Assembly (NCBI RefSeq): GCF_963676685.1
Contig: NC_092357.1
Span: 62,933,797 to 62,997,796, forward strand
Reading direction: 5' to 3'
DNA: 64,000 bases
Origin: Mytilus edulis
Lineage: Eukaryota; Mollusca; Bivalvia; Mytilida; Mytilidae
The translations under genes and the position numbers were made by a program. Shown here one piece after another: positions 24,441 through 35,769 of this stretch. The notes under the pieces were generated by a model. The model searched no databases and was not told where the DNA came from. It saw nothing but the letters and a program-made list of their open reading frames with translations. The stretch's first letter is position 1, and each line of letters opens with the position of its first letter.

Positions 24441-24679
24441 GAAAACAAAATAATAAACAACACGAATCTCACAAAAAACTAGGGATGACAGACATACAGA
24501 CAGTTATTCTTCCTTTGAATTTTACTATCAACTATATAAGGTTCTATAACTTAACAACACAACATGTTGTGATTATGTTGAACGCATCTATCTCATCGAA
24601 CTGGAGATAAAGTATACAACATACACATCGCTCTACGTATGCCTCATATCTTAGCTCTCATCTAGAAATTGCAAATGAG

Positions 24680-25340
24680 ATCCAACAGAGATCAGACAAT
24701 GACCAGACAGTGAACCGGCGTTGTCGGGAGATTTCCGTTAGAAACTTTCGTCATATCTTGATGATCAGGTACTGTCGGAACACAATGCTATTATAGTGTT
24801 CTGTACCGCATTGCAAACAGCTTGTTTCGACTTCGTCTTTTTCGTCTGTAATAGTCGAGACTCTGACGTGGGTACCAGTGTCAAATGCCGTATTAATAAC
24901 GGGCCTGTTCCCAAACAGTTTCGGCAAGATGGTTTGCATTCGGCATTCAAAACCTGGTTGCTATCTGGACTCTATCATGGGAAAACCCATTAATGAAAAA
25001 TGTATCCAGATTATGCATATTCCACAGGACACCGCTCAGAAAACACTGATCATTGTTACAATTTTGATCCGATACAGCAGAAAATGTCACGACAGAGTCA
25101 TGATTGCAAGTCTTCACGGATGTCACGAGACATGTTTTATTGTCAGGATGTCTGGTTGACCTCTCCACATCATTTACGATCCGTAGGAATTTGTTCCGAA
25201 CGTATACGACTATGTTCAGACAATGATAGGACATTCCAGATCATTGAAGATAGTAATCATACTTTTTCGCTTTTCAAGTCTTATCGCTGACGGATCTCAA
25301 AGGAGAGTCATAATCGGCACTGTGAATACGTCGCATTATA
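24680..25340. repeat. Unnamed ~0.7 kb element G, copy 2
   Basis: Same motif order as 22310-22990 (AGAGATCAGACAATGACCAG ... CGTATACGACTATGTTCAGA, ATCGGCACTGTG near the end). By eye it is well diverged from copy 1, with several indels. The two copies flank the RT-B cluster. Confidence 0.7.
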
Positions 25341-25959
25341 GTGAATGTGTTACAATTGCCAATTTGAATACTGTATAACACTTTAATATTGATAGATTTG
25401 CTATATATGGGCTCTGTGTAGAAGCTGATGATGGACCAATCCTTATATAGTACTGTGAAAAAATAAGGGATTGGGCTTTGAAGTTAAACATTTATCAGAG
25501 ACAGAATCGTGTTAAGTCTTTTATTGCTTGAAACAGAACGCATAGATATATAGATGATAGTATGTGTTTTCTAGGAATAACCAAAGGTTGATATAATAAA
25601 AATGCATTGTAAAATTTTAACACCCCTGACAACATCAAGAAAAAGACTTTCCTTTAATAATTTCGTACTTCCACTGCACAGATCAACACTGGGGTAGCTG
25701 ATCGTTGTCAAATACATTTGTCGTATGGTTTTGGTCAAGGCAGGTGGAGGCAGGGGTGAGGAGAATTAGGAAAGATTCTCAAGTTATGTAAAGGACGTAC
25801 AAAAACAATCTACTAAGGATTGAAGTGACTCTTGATATATATATCTCTCTCCCGGATTAAAGATGATAACAAGAAATGTTTCATTTGTCTAAAATGATGT
25901 TGGCTGTCTGTGCACAATCATATAATCAATCTTTGATATATTTTATAGGATAATTTGCA
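25341..25959. other. No gene seen
   Basis: AT-rich, no repeat match recognised apart from CGATATATCTCTC-type text shared with about 23400. Confidence 0.45.
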
Positions 25960-26345
25960 AACGATAAGATGTAGATAGTAGTACACAAGACACAACATAG
26001 AAAACTAAACACACCACAAAACGGGGTTGACCTCAGGTGCATAGGGAGGGGAAGCAGATCCATCTCTACATGTGGTACATATAGTGTTGCTCAGGGTATT
26101 ACACACCCAGTGTACAATCTAATTCAGTAAGTTAAATTCATGAAAAGGGAAGGGGATTGCAGACACGACATAAGGAGCATATTCGATATCATCTGTGAAA
26201 TGGTTAGTCCATAAAGGTCAACCAACTATTGCATTCTATTGGTGGCGTCCGTAAAATTTACGTACAAACAAGTTCCTTTTTCATTACGAATGTGACCTAC
26301 TGAATTAGACGTTTTACCGGGTTTATATTAACATGGACGACACGA
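25960..26345 (-). mobile_element. RT-B 3' region, inverted pair of fragments
   Basis: 25960-26265 is a minus-strand RT-B segment (3' sequence, then the region around TTTACGGACGCCA). It is followed at 26275-26345 by a short plus-strand segment (GTTCCTTTTTCATTACGAAT, CGACACGACGG). The head-to-head shape resembles the one at 23625/23776. Confidence 0.65.
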
Positions 26346-26348
26346 CGG

Positions 26349-26550
26349 TGTAGCGCGTCTTCTGATTGGCTTACGTTGTTTTGTTTATCAGCTCATAGAC
26401 ATAATTTTGTCATGTGACCATGACGTCGTCAACGTTTGTTCATGATTTACTCCAGTTTAAAATGGAAGAATAATTAAGTTAAAAGAAATGACTGCAATTT
26501 TTTTGTACTGTCTATTTGAAATAAAATAAAAAATGTGGTGCACACTTTAA
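26349..26550. repeat. Rep-F copy 2
   Basis: GCGCGTCTTCTGATTGGC, CTCATAGACATAATTTTGTC, GTGACCATGACGTCGTC and AAATGTGGTGCACACTTT match Rep-F copy 1 at 20967. Confidence 0.7.
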
Positions 26551-28029
26551 AATAACCAGCTACGAAGGTTATTCGATGTATACCTCATTTTGTATGTTAT
26601 TTGTTCATAGACAGAAAAAATAATGCAGTTATTCCTTAAGTAAATCTGACCGTTCCTTTTCCCGCTTGAATTGATTTACATTTTGTCAGGTCGGGTCGGA
26701 GTTTAAAAAAACAGTAATACAAAAACAGAACTCCAACGGAAATCCATAAAGGGGCAAGTCCACAAACAATGGCAAAATCAGTCATTTTCTTGATTCGGTA
26801 CAAGAATCGTCCGTAGAAAGCTGAATCTAAGTCTATAAATAGGGACAGCTCAAACTTGTATGATGTTTGTATATAGTCTATAGTATATTGACCAAATTGG
26901 ATGAGCATCACAAACATGCACGACAATGATTAGAATCCATTCCCAAAAACTGTAAATACATACATCACAATTATCATGTTTTCAAGTTGTCTTTAAAATT
27001 CCCATCTTTTCTTACAACTGACACTCAAATGTTAAACTTGATCTTGCAAAACTGTTTTCACTTGAAACTAGGTGAAAAAACATATTCGACTTAAGTATGT
27101 GTAAGTTTTGAAGTATACTATGATTGTTAAGCTGTATAGATTGATTTCTTACTTGAAAACATCACTTTTTTTTTTCATCTTTTTTAACTATCGTAAATTT
27201 AGAAATTATTGCGAAAAATACGACAGATTTGTTAACGCAATACATTAAAATCGCATTTTGAGTAATTTACATGAATTAAACAGGATTTTTCTCGAAATCG
27301 TTAAAATCAAAATCGCCTTTCAGTCTAATATTACAAAATTGCAATAATAAATGAATGCTATAATTTCTGAATTTACAGTATCATCCTTTTTATACGTAGC
27401 AGTGATTGTTCTAAACTAAATTTCAAATTATTGATAATAAATTTGGTAAACGAAATATGCTGCAGGTAACACATTTTATTATCATTTTCCTTCTGATATT
27501 ATTTCCACTTGTGCATGTTGTGTAAGAGAATCATCTGCAAAAGAGATAGGAATTGAAATGAGAATAATTATAATTCATAAATATTAATGATTAATAACAT
27601 GAATTCGTGAAAGCGGTGGATACACCGTTACAAAATAGCATTAACATAAACGTTAAATTATGTTTTAGGCGTTTAATAAAAAGGTAATCAAATAGTATAG
27701 GCCTCAAATATATAATTTTGATAATTCTATAAAATTTCTACCTAACGTTATCTCATAAAAAAGTTAATCACTGTAAGCTTTTTTAAATAATTGCTTGAAA
27801 TTTAGAATGAAGAATGCTATGTCAGGCACCTGAACATGTTGAAAATAAGAAATTAAAAAGAAGAGAAATTCATACTCATAACTTAAACTCAAATGAGAAG
27901 TACTAAATTTAACATATTATAATTATTAATTTATGATGCATGAATTTTCAAGACTGTTAAATGTATCCACTATTTTTTTTATGTAAAGAGTGCCTCGGTA
28001 TCAAATGTCCATAACGGTTAATCTTCGAA
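26551..28029. other. No recognised gene; one membrane-like frame
   Basis: A 96-codon frame on the minus strand (26926-26636) ends with a strongly hydrophobic segment (LWISVGVLFLYYCFF) and a basic tail. I recognise no family and no splice partners. It may be repeat-derived. The rest is AT-rich without features. Confidence 0.35.
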
Positions 28030-28265
28030 CAAAGCAACACGACGGGTTGCACGTGTACATCAGAATCTGCTATCCTCTCCGGAGCACTTGAAATTACCCC
28101 CAGGTTTTGGAAGGGTTATAGTTGCTTAGTCTTTAGTTTGGTGTGTTGTGTTAAGTGTACTATTATTTGTCTGTTGGTCTTTTTCTTTTTCTCCCTTGCG
28201 TTATCAGTTTATTTCCGACTTATGGGTTTAAATGTCTGTCTAGTATCGTTTGCCTCTCTCTTTCT
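28030..28265 (+). mobile_element. RT-B 3' end, truncated copy
   Basis: Carries GCAACACGACGGGTTGC, CTTGAAATTACCCCCAGGTT and GCGTTATCAGTTTATTTCCG in the order of the other RT-B 3' ends. Confidence 0.7.
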
Positions 28266-28676
28266 TTTATATCGATATGGTAGGACATTACTGGAATGGA
28301 TTTTTCTTCCGCTAATGGAAAAACACCTGAGTGAATGCATCTGATAATTGAAAAAAAAATCGACAAAAAAAAATGTGCCAATTTTTCGTAACGGGTACAA
28401 AAAAGTCCATGTAAATAAATAGTGTGTTAATAAGTTTTGTTATAATTACAAAGCTTATCATAAATAGATGTATATATAGACAGTCTGTCACGTCTTTTTG
28501 TCATTGCTGTTATACTTATTATTCATTTTTGTTCACCGTACGGTCAGTTTGCGTGTTGTTCATTTAGAAGTTTCATTTCATGTATCTGTGTAAGTAGAAA
28601 ACATGTCGAATAGCTTGTTCCATTTTTTAAATACTACAATCAATGTATGTAGACAGTGTGCTATGTAGCTGTGTTA

Positions 28677-29601
28677 AAGCCTCGGTCACACCTTATATTA
28701 CCGGATAGCACGAACGGACGACTAACGGATGAAAATAAAAGTTGTCCGTTGACAAAATTATTATCCGTTGGGAGTCTGTTGATGTACTAACCGAATAAAA
28801 CGGACTCGTAACGGATGCATAACGGACACACAACGGATATGCAACGTACGAGAAACGGAAACGTACCGGACAACGTACATCCAACGAACGAGTACCGCAG
28901 AAAACGGACACCTAACGGAAGCGTACCGGATAAAATGGATGAACAAGATATACGGAAAAATCAAAGGCGACAATTATAATACATGTAAATCGCATAAATA
29001 TTCAAAATGTTTCTGTGTAACTGGCTTTGGTTTGGTCTTCAAAATTCCACCAAAGGACAGTGTCTGGCCTGAATAAGAGCTGCTTGATTGTGAAGACGTG
29101 CCTATACTCTAAGATCGATTATGAATAATAAGAATTCACGAACCTTTAGAAATCTGACATACCAATAATTGGCATTTCTGACGAGAAATTTTCAATTGGC
29201 ATTTATCCGTTTCAGATCCGTTCATCATCCGTTTTATCCGTTATACGTCCGGTATGAGTCCGTTTCTCATCCGTTCAACATCCGTTTTATCCGTTAAACG
29301 TCCGGTAGAAGTCCTTTGGTGAATTTATTTTCCAGACCTCCAACGGATGTATAACGGACACGTAACGGATACAAAACGGAAACAAAACGGACGAGTACCG
29401 TACAAAACGGACGCCTAACGGACGTTCAACGGACATTTTATCCGTTGGAACTCTGTTCAAAGTTTTGCTTAACGGACATGCAACGGATATGGACGGACGT
29501 CTAACGGATAAGAACGGACGTCTAACGGACATGAACGGATTGAAACAAAGTTATCCGTTAGGCGTCCGTTCGAGCTATCCGATAAGGTGTGACCGAGGCT
29601 T
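28677..29601. mobile_element. 925-bp TIR element built of 11-bp-phased ACGGA units
   Basis: The ends are inverted repeats: AAGCCTCGGTCACACCTTAT at the left and its complement at 29582-29601. The match continues inward for about 50 bp with one small indel (CGGATAGC, CGAACGGACG, CTAACGGAT). GTGTTA flanks both ends (28671-28676 and 29602-29607), a likely 6-bp target duplication. The inside holds dozens of AACGGA/ATCCGTT units, often spaced 11 bp (for example AACGGATGTAT, AACGGACACGT, AACGGATACAA from about 29341). The orientation flips between about 29205 and 29305. No transposase frame, so a non-autonomous foldback element. Confidence 0.85.
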
Positions 29602-29728
29602 GTGTTAAGGAATTTATTACATGTGTGACGACAATGAGTCATGTAGCTTTAGTCATTATATTACGTTTTTAATCCTTGTATGTAGACAGTGTGAACGGTG
29701 ACTTTGTCACTAGATCAAACTGTTTAGT

Positions 29729-29866
29729 AAAATTGAGAATGAGAATGGGGAATGTGTAAAAGAGACCACAACCCGACCATAGAACAGACAATAACAGAAG
29801 GTCACCGATAGGTCTTCAATTAAGTGAGAAACTCCCGCACCCGAAGGCGTCCTTCGTCTGGCCTTC
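29729..29866 (-). mobile_element. RT-A 3' end, truncated copy
   Basis: AAAATTGAGAATGAGAATGG to GGCGTCCTTCGTCTGGCC. Confidence 0.75.
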
Positions 29867-30686
29867 ATACCACGTTTGAACAATGTGCGTGACTGTCAAA
29901 TATAGCTGTTTCATTTTTGCAAAGATTGTCACTCGTGTAAGAAGCCAGTGTACGTGTCAAGCATTTTTATTAATTTTAACTGTATAATATATATATATAT
30001 ATATATGTGTTATGTGAATAGTAGGTCAAGTAGATTTGTCATTAATATAAGTTATTATTTAGCGTATGTAGACAGATTGCAATAAAACCGGGTCAGTACT
30101 ATACGTAGACCAAGTACATGTAGTTGTGTCCTTGTTTGAATGATTATTTTCCAAAATGTAGACAATGTGTCACGTAGCTTACTCGTTACCTTAATCCATG
30201 TTTTCAAACAGGGTGCCTTAACATTAACAATTTTATGCATTTGTTTTTTTTTATTAATTCAAAGATTATAATCCACGTAATTACTATATAGATATACTTT
30301 GTTCAGTAAATATATCAATTCTTAAAGTGTTTATCAAATGTGTCAAGTAGCTTTGTCTATAAATTGTTTTGTTCCTGGTGTGTATATACAATGTAATTTA
30401 ATCAGCTATATTGTAAGTACTTTCCAATAAATAGCTAAAAGTTTACATTTTAACAAGTTTGTAAAACAGCTATATTTTGGGCTGCGAAAGGGTCTTACTG
30501 AACCTACTCGTTCGTTCCTATCTGAACGTGCAAAATTGGAATAGTAAGATAAAAAAACAACGGAAATATTTCTATTTCGAATATATATAAATTGTCGACA
30601 TTTCCCATCAGGTTGTGCAACTCTCGTTAAACAAGACCAAGCGTTTTGCTCTTTTGAAATCATAGATAAATAACAACGAACACATA

Positions 30687-30800
<114 letters not shown>

Positions 30801-30849
30801 TATGCGTTAAAAGAACGACTGTCATGCCTCTTTGGATAGCCCGTTTAGG

Positions 30850-30975
30850 GCCTGTTTGAACTAGAAAGTCTCCTAGGTCCTTATCAACAATGAGCAAAGC
30901 CCATACGGCATAGTCAGCTATAAAAGGGCCCAAAATGACAATGTAAACAATTAAAACGAGAATACTAACGGCCTT
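30850..30975 (-). repeat. Rep-D copy
   Basis: Complement of the Rep-D series: AGCAAAGCCCATACGGCATA, GTCAGCTATAAAAGGGCCC, AACGAGAATACTAACGGCC. Confidence 0.65.
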
Positions 30976-31146
30976 ATTTATGTATAAAAATCAACAAAAC
31001 ACAAAAAGGTAACACATAAACAGTCAATCACTGAATTACAGGCTCCTGACTTCGGACAGGCACACATATATTTAGTGAATACATTGTTTAATTGTTATTT
31101 GTCTATGATGATTCCAAAAGAGCAAAACGCTTGACCTTTCTTTCTC

Positions 31147-31245
31147 GTTGCATTGAAGAACTGTTGGTGACCTTCTGCTGTTGTCTGCTCTATGGTCGGG
31201 TTGTTGTCTCTTTGGCACATTCTCCATTTCCACTCTCAATTTTAT
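31147..31245 (+). mobile_element. RT-A 3' end, short copy
   Basis: GCATTGAAGAACTGTTGGTG through GGTTGTTGTCTCTTTGGCAC to CACTCTCAATTTTA. Confidence 0.7.
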
Positions 31246-31849
31246 TTAAATATACATGAACCTCGTCTCTTAATGTGAAATAGTTCTTAAAACGAAAACA
31301 AGCACATGTGTATAGATTGTCGGCTTTGCATTAAATTGATATCGTACCATGTCTGCTGAGAGCAACAATGTGAACATGGTTTGAGAGTGGTTGAGCGAAA
31401 AAAAATGTTATCAAAGTGTCGAGTGGCAGTTTTTTTTTAAATATGTACTATACGTTGAGAACACGAAACTCTTTATATCGTACTATAATTGGTAGTTGAG
31501 ACAGACTGGCGGCGTCGCCATTGTGTCAAATATCAAATATATTGGTTCACGTATGTTCACTTGTTTTTGTTTATACAAAAAAAGAAGATGTGGTGTGATT
31601 GCCAATGAGACAACTCCACACATGAGACCAAATGACCCAGAAATTTGTCTTTTGATTGGTTTAAGCTATTTCAGTTGATACATTTGTATCGTATAGTGTG
31701 TCGTTCTATGCTGTGATGTTACACTAGTGTTTCATGTAAAGTAAATGTTGGTGCCTTTTAAAACGTTTAAACCCGCTGCATTTGTTGGCACAGGTCATAA
31801 ATAAGGAACCTGCTGCTCAGTGGTTGTCGTTTGCTGGTGTGGTTCATTA

Positions 31850-32365
31850 ATAAAAGCAACAGTAGTATACCGCTGTTCGGAATTCATAAATCGATTGAAA
31901 AAAAAAAGATCCGAGATACAAACTAAAACTGAGGGAAACACATCAAGTATAAAAGGAGAACTACGACACAACAGCAACACAACATTAAAATGTAACACCC
32001 ACAGAACTATCATATAACAATGGCACATTTCCTGACTTGGTACATGACATTTAAAAAAAGATGGTGGATTGAACCGTGTTTTGTGGCATGCCTAACCTCC
32101 CGCTTTTATTGCAATGTTAATTATAATATTAACATGACAACATTACATGATAGGACTACAATACAAATAAATGGGAGAACATATAGGACAGAGTAATACA
32201 CGATTAATAGTTAACACATTTAAAGGTGCCGGGTTTGAAATTTAATACACCAGACGAGCGTTCGTCCACACAAGACTAACCAGTGACGCTCTGATGACAA
32301 AAGTTCTAAAACCAAAACATGTACAAAGTTAAAGAGCATAGAGGACCAAAAGTTCCAAAAAGTTG
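31850..32365. repeat. Rep-E copy with Rep-C-type end
   Basis: AACAGTAGTATACCGCTGTT, ACTGAGGGAAACACATC, CCTGACTTGGTACATGAC, GGCATGCCTAACCTCC, then CCAGACGAGCGTTCGTCC and AGTGACGCTCTGATG. Confidence 0.7.
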
Positions 32366-32565
32366 TTTCTCTTTTCTCGTGTGTATATTGATTAGATCGT
32401 TGGTTTTCCTGTTTTACACTAATCATTTGTGTAGCCCTTTATAGCTTGCAGTTTGGTGTGAGCTAATGCTCCATGTTAAAGGCCGTATTTGACCTATACT
32501 GGTTTACTTTTACAAATAGTGACTTGGATTAAGATTTGTCTCATTGGCACTCATACCATATCTTC

Positions 32566-32682
32566 TTATATCTATTTACACACTGTGACGTCTCTGATAA
32601 CTTCTTATATTTATTTACACACTGTGACGTCTCTGATAACTTTTTATATCTATTTACACACTGTGACGTCTCTGATAACTTC
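32566..32682. repeat. Three 39-bp tandem units each with TGACGTC
   Basis: Units 32566-32604, 32605-32643 and 32644-32682 open TTATAT(C/T)TATTTACACAC and hold GTGACGTCTCTGATAAC, nearly identical. The 39-bp period keeps frames open on both strands, which explains short repetitive frames here. It sits at the end of a Rep-D-like segment. Confidence 0.9.
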
Positions 32683-32689
32683 TTTACAG

Positions 32690-33469
32690 ACATCGAGATC
32701 GCCATACGAAAACTACGGAGCGACTGAGGCGAACTAAAGAACGATAACATTGTTAGCACCAGATAACGAATTGAAATATCTGTCACTGGAAGTTTTAAAA
32801 GAAACAATTAATCGATTAATCAACAATTAACTTTTTCCCTTTGATTGTATCTTACAAATCATGGGGTGTCCTTAATATATAAAAAATTATAAAAAAAAAG
32901 CAGTTAATTGATTTATCCTGTTGAGATACATTCTGAGATCTAATTCTTACACTTTTAAAACATCTCGTTTGGATTATTTCATGTTCATTCACCAACAATA
33001 GACAAAATGTACACGTCGAATCATTAATTTATGAAAAATCCGCTTTGTTTAACTGTTATTTTTTTTAATCTCTTTTGAATTATTCGGATGTTAATGTAAT
33101 ATGTCCCACTGGACACACATCTCCAACCTTCTGCAGGAGTTTGATCGATTTATTATTTCACAAAGTTCACACATTTGACAGTGGTTTTGTTCCTTTTAGT
33201 TTAGAAATACAGATATTGTCATTTAAAAGGTTTAATAAACCGGAACATTGTGATTGAAAGTTTTGTTTTTCAACAAGACAAATGTTTGGTATGTTTATGG
33301 ATGATATTTACAGTTTTACAGGTACAGATATTTTAATATCTTAATGCTTAAATGCAGTATTCAATTTGAATTTTTATGTACGATATATAGTATAAAAAAA
33401 TATTTGATGTTTATATTTATATTCGTTATATAAAAATGTATGTTTAAGGAGCCTGTAATTCAGTGGTTG
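32690..33469. other. No gene seen
   Basis: AT-rich, short unsupported frames only. Confidence 0.5.
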
Positions 33470-33690
33470 TCGTTTGTTTATGTGCTACATATTTGTTCTT
33501 CGTTCATTTTTTTACATAAATAAGGCCGTTAGTTTTCTCGTTTGAATTGTTTTACATTGTCTTATCGGACCCTTTTATAGCTTTGCTCATTGTTGAAGGC
33601 CGTACGGTGACCTATAGTTGTTAATGTTTGTGTCATTTTGGTCTTTTGTGGATAGTTGTCTCATTGGCAATCATACCACATCTTTTTTAT
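33470..33690 (+). repeat. Rep-D copy
   Basis: GCTACATATTTGTTCTTCG, AAGGCCGTTAGTTTTCTCG, GAAGGCCGTACGGTGACC, GTTGTCTCATTGGCAATC. Directly followed by a SINE. Confidence 0.75.
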
Positions 33691-33694
33691 ATTA

Positions 33695-34024
33695 AACATA
33701 TTTATTTATAGAGGAGTGGATTGGGAAACAGTTTATTGCAATTAATACTAATCCATATCCACTTTGCATGTGAGAGTGCTGCCTTGTAGGAGCATTAGAC
33801 TGCTTTTAGACACCTACAATTTCATTTTTACGTGCAACAGATATCATGAATCTCTCTTAATTTTAAAATTCAGCCATTTGTCTTCCACTTCCTACAGACA
33901 ATTATCGCTTCTCAATACCATACTTGCAATTGTTGTCCCTGCGTGAAATTTTCTAACTGAAACTTGGATCGCACAACGAACATTTGTGTTAAAAGTCTGA
34001 TGCGCTAACCACTACACCAAGGCT
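33695..34024 (-). mobile_element. tRNA(Lys)-like SINE, copy with head
   Basis: On the minus strand it starts with CCTTGGTGTAGTGGTTAGCG, a good A box, followed by an anticodon-like ACTTTTAAC (TTT, lysine). The B-box region is eroded. A ~270 bp body follows (TGCAATAAACTGTTTCCCAA near the end), ending in TATAAATAAAT. A second, headless copy of the same body is at 34541-34774 in the same orientation. Confidence 0.7.
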
Positions 34025-34540
34025 ATCTAATAGTTTACTGTGTTGAAGATCATGTGTACACCCAGTATTTTGTTTATATGAGTCTACTCGATGAAATTTT
34101 ACTTTCAATATCCATTAAAAGATGACTGTATTAACTATGTATAAGCCGATGGGTAAAAACTGTTTGAAAAAATACCTGAAAAGGAGTAACTTCCCTTGAA
34201 AAATATATTTAATAGAGTATTTTGGGTAATTCGTCATCCTCTGGACAATTTCGACCGCTTGTTAATTAAAGTATCAACTAAAAACTAACACGTTAAAGAA
34301 AACATGCTCTAAAACTGGTAGTAATCACTGAAAAAATATTCTTTGTATAACAGCCAATCAGTATAGCAGCTTTGCATTACAATTGTATCGCACACATTTC
34401 ATAAAAGAAATACGTAGGTCTTACTGAAATAGCGACACGAGATTCTCTCGCGAGATAACTTTTGATACTTGAACCTACTATAGAAGTAGGATTATTTATT
34501 TCATTATGCAAATTTCTGACAATAATTGTTATCCATTAAA

Positions 34541-34774
34541 AGTTAAAACATATTTATGTATAGCGGATTCGGAAACAAATTACTGTAACTTATATTAATT
34601 CCTTTCCAAATTGTAGGTGCGAGTGCTGCACTGTAGCGGCATTAGCCTGCTCTTTTTCAAAATCTACAAGGGTGTTTTTTACGTGTAAGATATATGGGTC
34701 TCTCTTAACACGGGACAGCCATTTATCGTCCCCTTCCGACGAACTATCATCGTTTCCGTAGGGTTTCAGTATTG
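34541..34774 (-). mobile_element. tRNA(Lys)-like SINE, headless copy
   Basis: The body matches 33695-33920 (TTTATGTATAGCGGATTCGG, GAGTGCTGCACTGTAGCGGC, ACGTGTAAGATATATGGGTC) with many substitutions. It lacks the tRNA-like head. Confidence 0.65.
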
Positions 34775-34990
34775 TGAAAATAAAAAAAAGAAGATAAGGT
34801 ATGATTGCCTATGAGACAACTCCCCACAACAAACCAAAATAACACAGAAATAAACAATTATAGGTCACCGTACGACCTTCAACAATTAACAAACCCCATA
34901 CCGAATAGTAAGCTACTAAAGGCCCTGAAATGACAATTTAAAATAATTCAAACGAGAAAACTAACGGCCTTATTTATATAAAAAAAAGAA
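34775..34990 (-). repeat. Rep-D copy
   Basis: GATTGCCTATGAGACAACTC, TAGGTCACCGTACGACCTTC, AACGAGAAAACTAACGGCC, the complement of the Rep-D consensus. Confidence 0.7.
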
Positions 34991-35254
34991 CGAAAAATCA
35001 TTTTTCTCCAAAATTACCCGTACTATTTACACTAGCACAAGCACCGTTTTACAGACAACATTCATTTGATACATGCACAATGTGTCCTTGCGTGTTTTTT
35101 TTTTTTTGTAAATCTGAAGAAACACAATTTTAATATATCACAATATATCAGAAAGAAATTAAATACGACAACTTGTTTTTCCTTGCGAAAGCTTTTTCAG
35201 TGGAAATAGAAATATCGGGCGTTTGCCTGATCGATGTGTCCATTTGTCCGTGCG

Positions 35255-35760
35255 TTGGAGTGTTTAAACGTTCGGCCTTTTCAACGCTTTAATCTGTACA
35301 ATTCTTGCCATTTTTTTTTTTTATAAAACTTATACTTTATCTTGATATTAGCAATACCTTCGAGAATTTCGATATTGATTGCCGTTCGACTTTTTTTTAA
35401 AGAGTTATGTCCCTTGGAAATAATTGAATTCAGTGAAAATTGGCCTTTTTAGCGCTCTTGCGGGTACAGTTTTTGAAAAAAAAATTCAAACTTAAACTAT
35501 TCATTAATATCAGCAATACCTCGGATAAGTTCTATAATGGTGCACGTTCGACTTATTTATAAAGGATTTATGTCCCTTGAAAGTATTTTTGGGGTAAATG
35601 GCCTCGTTAGTGTTCTCGCTGGTACAGTTATTGTCAGATCTAAATTAAACTTATTCTATAGATTTATATCCACAATATTTCGGAAAAGTTCTATAATGCT
35701 GCACGTTTGATTCTTTTTAAAAAGGAGTTATGTCCCTTGTAAATATATAATATGTACAAC
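35255..35760. repeat. Diverged tandem units with GGAGTTATGTCCCTTG
   Basis: Three to four units of about 150-170 bp, each with CAATAcCTCGGA-like text, a GTTCGACTT motif, AAAGGAGTTATGTCCCTTG (35395, 35562, 35722) and TGGCCTTTTTAGCGCTCTTG-like text. Considerable drift between units. Confidence 0.65.
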
Positions 35761-35769
35761 GCGAGGGAC

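Larger units (their letters stand above)
28440..30420. repeat. Degenerate tandem satellite, unit about 80-100 bp
   Basis: The pair GTATGTAGACAGTGTG and GTCATGTAGCTTTGTCATTA recurs with drift at about 28465, 28643, 29614, 29673, 30010, 30063, 30155 and 30335. It is interrupted by the 925-bp ACGGA element, an RT-A fragment and an (AT)n run at about 29986. No coding signal. Confidence 0.5.

Noticed and set aside
24191..24610. 139-codon hydrophobic protein
   Set aside because: It is the RT-B 3' sequence read through; the same text recurs at 19332, 28138 and 61664 with different breaks.
24947..25290. Overlapping frames of 93-96 codons on both strands
   Set aside because: They lie in element G and are not conserved in its second copy at 22310.
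26636..26926. Membrane protein gene
   Set aside because: One hydrophobic segment only, no family recognised, no splice support; kept as an unassigned frame.
32489..32807. Repetitive frames (YLFTHCDVSDNF and similar)
   Set aside because: Artefact of a 39-bp tandem repeat whose period is a multiple of three.
33960..34024. Functional lysine tRNA gene
   Set aside because: A box present but the B box and acceptor stem are eroded and a SINE body follows.
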